Positions 5,189 through 6,148 of a stretch of DNA of 6,148 nt are shown here, in pieces. The stretch spans positions 1 through 6,148 of the forward strand of contig JAEZKS010000204.1 in NCBI GenBank assembly GCA_023436075.1. Reading direction: 5' to 3'. The notes beneath the pieces were generated by a model, which was not told where the DNA came from, made no database searches, and saw only the letters and a program-made list of their open reading frames with translations. Positions within the stretch are counted from its first letter, which is position 1. Each line of letters opens with the position of its first letter. The translations under genes and the position numbers were made by a program. The stretch is from Methanobacteriota archaeon (GTDB taxonomy: Archaea > Halobacteriota > Methanocellia > Methanocellales > Methanocellaceae).

Positions 5189-5522
5189 TCTCCAGCGCAT
5201 ACATTTTTTGATCGTTCTCGATGTACTTGATGCGACTGGCTATCGGGTCACTCCCGGCGGCTTCCGGATGTTTTTGCATGTCTTTCAGCTTGTCCGCCGA
5301 TGCCAGCGGCAGCTCGGCAGCGATGCCATTGATGATCGTGTAGGTGTATTTGATCGTGCCTCCTAAAGCAGTCAGGTAATTGACGTCATGGGCGCTCACG
5401 GCGTCTTTGAATACGATGATTACGCTCACGCAGTCTGCCGGAGAGACAGCCCCGGCGGGAGAAACCATCAGCAGCGATGTAATGAATAAAGCCAGAACGA
5501 ATATTGAAGCAAGTTTTTTCAT
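5124..5522 (-). CDS. Secreted stand-alone I9 (subtilisin-propeptide-like) inhibitor
   Basis: A 132-residue exported protein. Residues 1-25 are a signal peptide (MKK, hydrophobic core FVLALFITSLLMV, cleavage after SPAGA). Residues about 33-108 match the inhibitor I9 fold: VSVIIVFKD, the central GGTIKYTYTIINGIAAELP, the helix ADKLKDMQKHP and the end strand IKYIENDQKMYAL. In subtilases this domain is the propeptide that folds and inhibits the protease. Here no catalytic domain follows, because the next gene is the convergent topoisomerase, so it should act alone on a subtilase, outside the cell or at the membrane. The last 22 residues (ENGGAGLSKTG...) are unrecognised. The start is set by GGGTGA (5534-5529) six bases before ATG 5522, and a TATA-like box lies at 5594-5601. 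It could also be the remnant of a truncated subtilase, but nothing of one is seen downstream. Confidence 0.8.
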   Translation of the reverse strand: MKKLASIFVLALFITSLLMVSPAGAVSPADCVSVIIVFKDAVSAHDVNYLTALGGTIKYTYTIINGIAAELPLASADKLKDMQKHPEAAGSDPIASRIKYIENDQKMYALENGGAGLSKTGVTLQAGSERTR

Positions 5523-5533
5523 CGTTTTTCACC

Positions 5534-5554
5534 CGGGCAGGAGATAAATGCCCG
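5534..5554 (-). promoter_or_regulatory. Hairpin in the leader of the I9 inhibitor gene
   Basis: CGGGCA and TGCCCG arms of six bases enclose a nine-base loop. On the mRNA the stem directly abuts the SD GGGTGA (5534-5529), sharing one base, so it could limit ribosome access. Six pairs with high GC is modest evidence. Confidence 0.35.
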
Positions 5555-5593
5555 AAATAATCTTAGTACTGCTCCGGAACATCAGATATTGGG

Positions 5594-5601
5594 ATAAATA
5601 A
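5594..5601 (-). promoter_or_regulatory. TATA box of the I9 inhibitor gene
   Basis: TTATTTAT on the minus strand predicts a start near 5572 and a leader of about 50 bases containing the hairpin at 5534-5554. Confidence 0.55.
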
Positions 5602-5847
5602 CACACTATAGCCTCAAAATGCCGGAAAAATAGCGAGTTCCGTATGTAATACCCGGTATTTTATGCTGAATTAAGCTTCTGCACGTCGTACATCCATTTT
5701 TTGAACAACTGATGACGCAGATGTGTCTGTTTTCCATAAAATTTGTAATCTACATGTTTGCTGGCCTGTCCATGGCTAAACAAACGCTGTCAGAATTAAC
5801 CATCTAAAAAATTTGTTAGTTTATTATTATTTAAAACAAATAGAAAT

Positions 5848-5857
5848 ACTTATAAAT
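5848..5857 (+). promoter_or_regulatory. TATA box of the last gene
   Basis: ACTTATAAAT is a near-consensus archaeal TATA box and predicts a start near 5877, giving a leader of about 60 bases before the putative start at 5936. Confidence 0.65.
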
Positions 5858-5869
5858 TTGTAATTACAA
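5858..5869. promoter_or_regulatory. Perfect 12-bp palindrome abutting the TATA box, operator candidate
   Basis: TTGTAATTACAA is a perfect dyad just downstream of the TATA box at 5848-5857, where a bound repressor would block polymerase recruitment. A related imperfect copy, TGTAATTATACAAT, lies about 28 bp further on near the predicted transcript start. Confidence 0.45.
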
Positions 5870-5935
5870 TAGTATATTTACCATGCTGTAATTATACAAT
5901 CGTATGCATGGCAATTAATTCATGGGGGTATTAAA

Positions 5936-6148
5936 ATAGTAGAAATCCAAGGTTACCAGAGTGCACTCGATATTTTCAACCAGACTGTCGCCAACATGAG
6001 CGCAGCAGTAGATACGGCCAAGCTCGATGCAATCAATGAGATCAACACTATAAATGCCGGATCTGCCGATCCGACAGACAAGGGAGCCTATGATTTAACG
6101 ATGTATGGCATAGACCAGATCAGCGGGATCACTGGCCACGTGTTCGAC
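5936..6148 (+). CDS. Unrecognised helical protein, N-terminal part (runs off right edge), start codon ATA
   Basis: A reading frame stays open from 5873 to the window end, and its coding character begins near 5936: VEIQGYQSALDIFNQTVANM then SAAVDTAKLDAINEINTIN and ADPTDKGAYDLTMYGIDQISGI. It looks mainly helical and soluble, with no signal peptide or membrane helix in the 71 codons seen. I do not recognise a family. GGGGGT (5924-5929) is a good SD six bases before 5936, but the triplet there is ATA. No ATG, GTG or TTG lies in frame upstream to the stop at 5870-5872; the first in-frame ATG is at 5996 and has no SD. Either ATA is the start, one base differs from an ancestral ATG, or translation enters by frameshift. 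Confidence 0.6.
   Translation, partial: MVEIQGYQSALDIFNQTVANMSAAVDTAKLDAINEINTINAGSADPTDKGAYDLTMYGIDQISGITGHVFD

Larger units (their letters stand above)
5602..5935. other. AT-rich intergenic region with repeated TGTAAT motifs
   Basis: No convincing gene lies between the I9 inhibitor and the last ORF. The region contains the octamer AAATTTGT three times (5739-5746, 5809-5816, 5854-5861) and TGTAAT-type dyads at 5745-5754, 5858-5869 and 5888-5898. A hyphenated palindrome AATACC-C-GGTATT lies at 5648-5660. It is much richer in A and T than the flanking genes, as expected of a control region, though foreign origin cannot be excluded. Confidence 0.5.

Noticed and set aside
5019..5366. Plus-strand 115-codon ORF opposite the I9 inhibitor gene
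   Set aside because: It overlaps the end of the topoisomerase gene and is antisense to a gene with a signal peptide, SD and TATA box.
5712..5807. 31-codon ORF (starts MTQMCLFSIKF) in the AT-rich intergenic region
   Set aside because: No SD, no promoter at the right distance, and a length expected by chance; the repeats in it are better explained as regulatory.

Overview
The window looks archaeal and most like a methanogenic euryarchaeon; Methanocellales is my best guess. The evidence is indirect. Several genes have AT-rich TATA-like boxes 25-50 bases upstream, Shine-Dalgarno motifs of the GGAGGTGA type, T-rich 3' ends, and a mixed set of archaea-frequent families (membrane-anchored flavodoxin-like protein, DUF362/ferredoxin protein, signal-less HtrA). 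No rRNA or marker gene is present to confirm the lineage.

Left part (1-786): the 5' end of a minus-strand, membrane-anchored, flavodoxin-like gene runs off the window. It is preceded by three roughly 50-bp-spaced palindromes that look like repressor operators. A gene-poor stretch follows, holding one doubtful 41-codon ORF, a very good TATA box and a structured leader. This leads into a complete htrA-like serine protease gene (787-1845), which is closed by a classical hairpin and T-run terminator.

Middle (1960-3952): a promoter with a strong TATA box and SD drives a small secreted or anchored protein of unknown function. Next come a DUF362 protein carrying two [4Fe-4S] ferredoxin motifs and a small two-helix membrane protein whose start lies in a strong inverted repeat.

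Right part (4030-6148): a complete poxvirus/bacterial-type DNA topoisomerase IB with its own promoter. All its catalytic residues are recognisable, and this is an unusual enzyme for a euryarchaeon. It converges on a minus-strand secreted stand-alone I9 (subtilisin-propeptide-like) inhibitor. The last 600 bases are AT-rich and carry repeated TGTAAT-type motifs around a good TATA box. The final gene runs off the right edge and has a well-placed SD but an ATA triplet where the start codon should be.

The genes do not form one pathway. Most seem to be separate transcription units. Themes are protein quality control and protease control (HtrA, I9 inhibitor), redox/Fe-S proteins (flavodoxin-like, DUF362-ferredoxin) and DNA topology (topoisomerase IB). 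I see no CRISPR array, tRNA, rRNA or insertion sequence.
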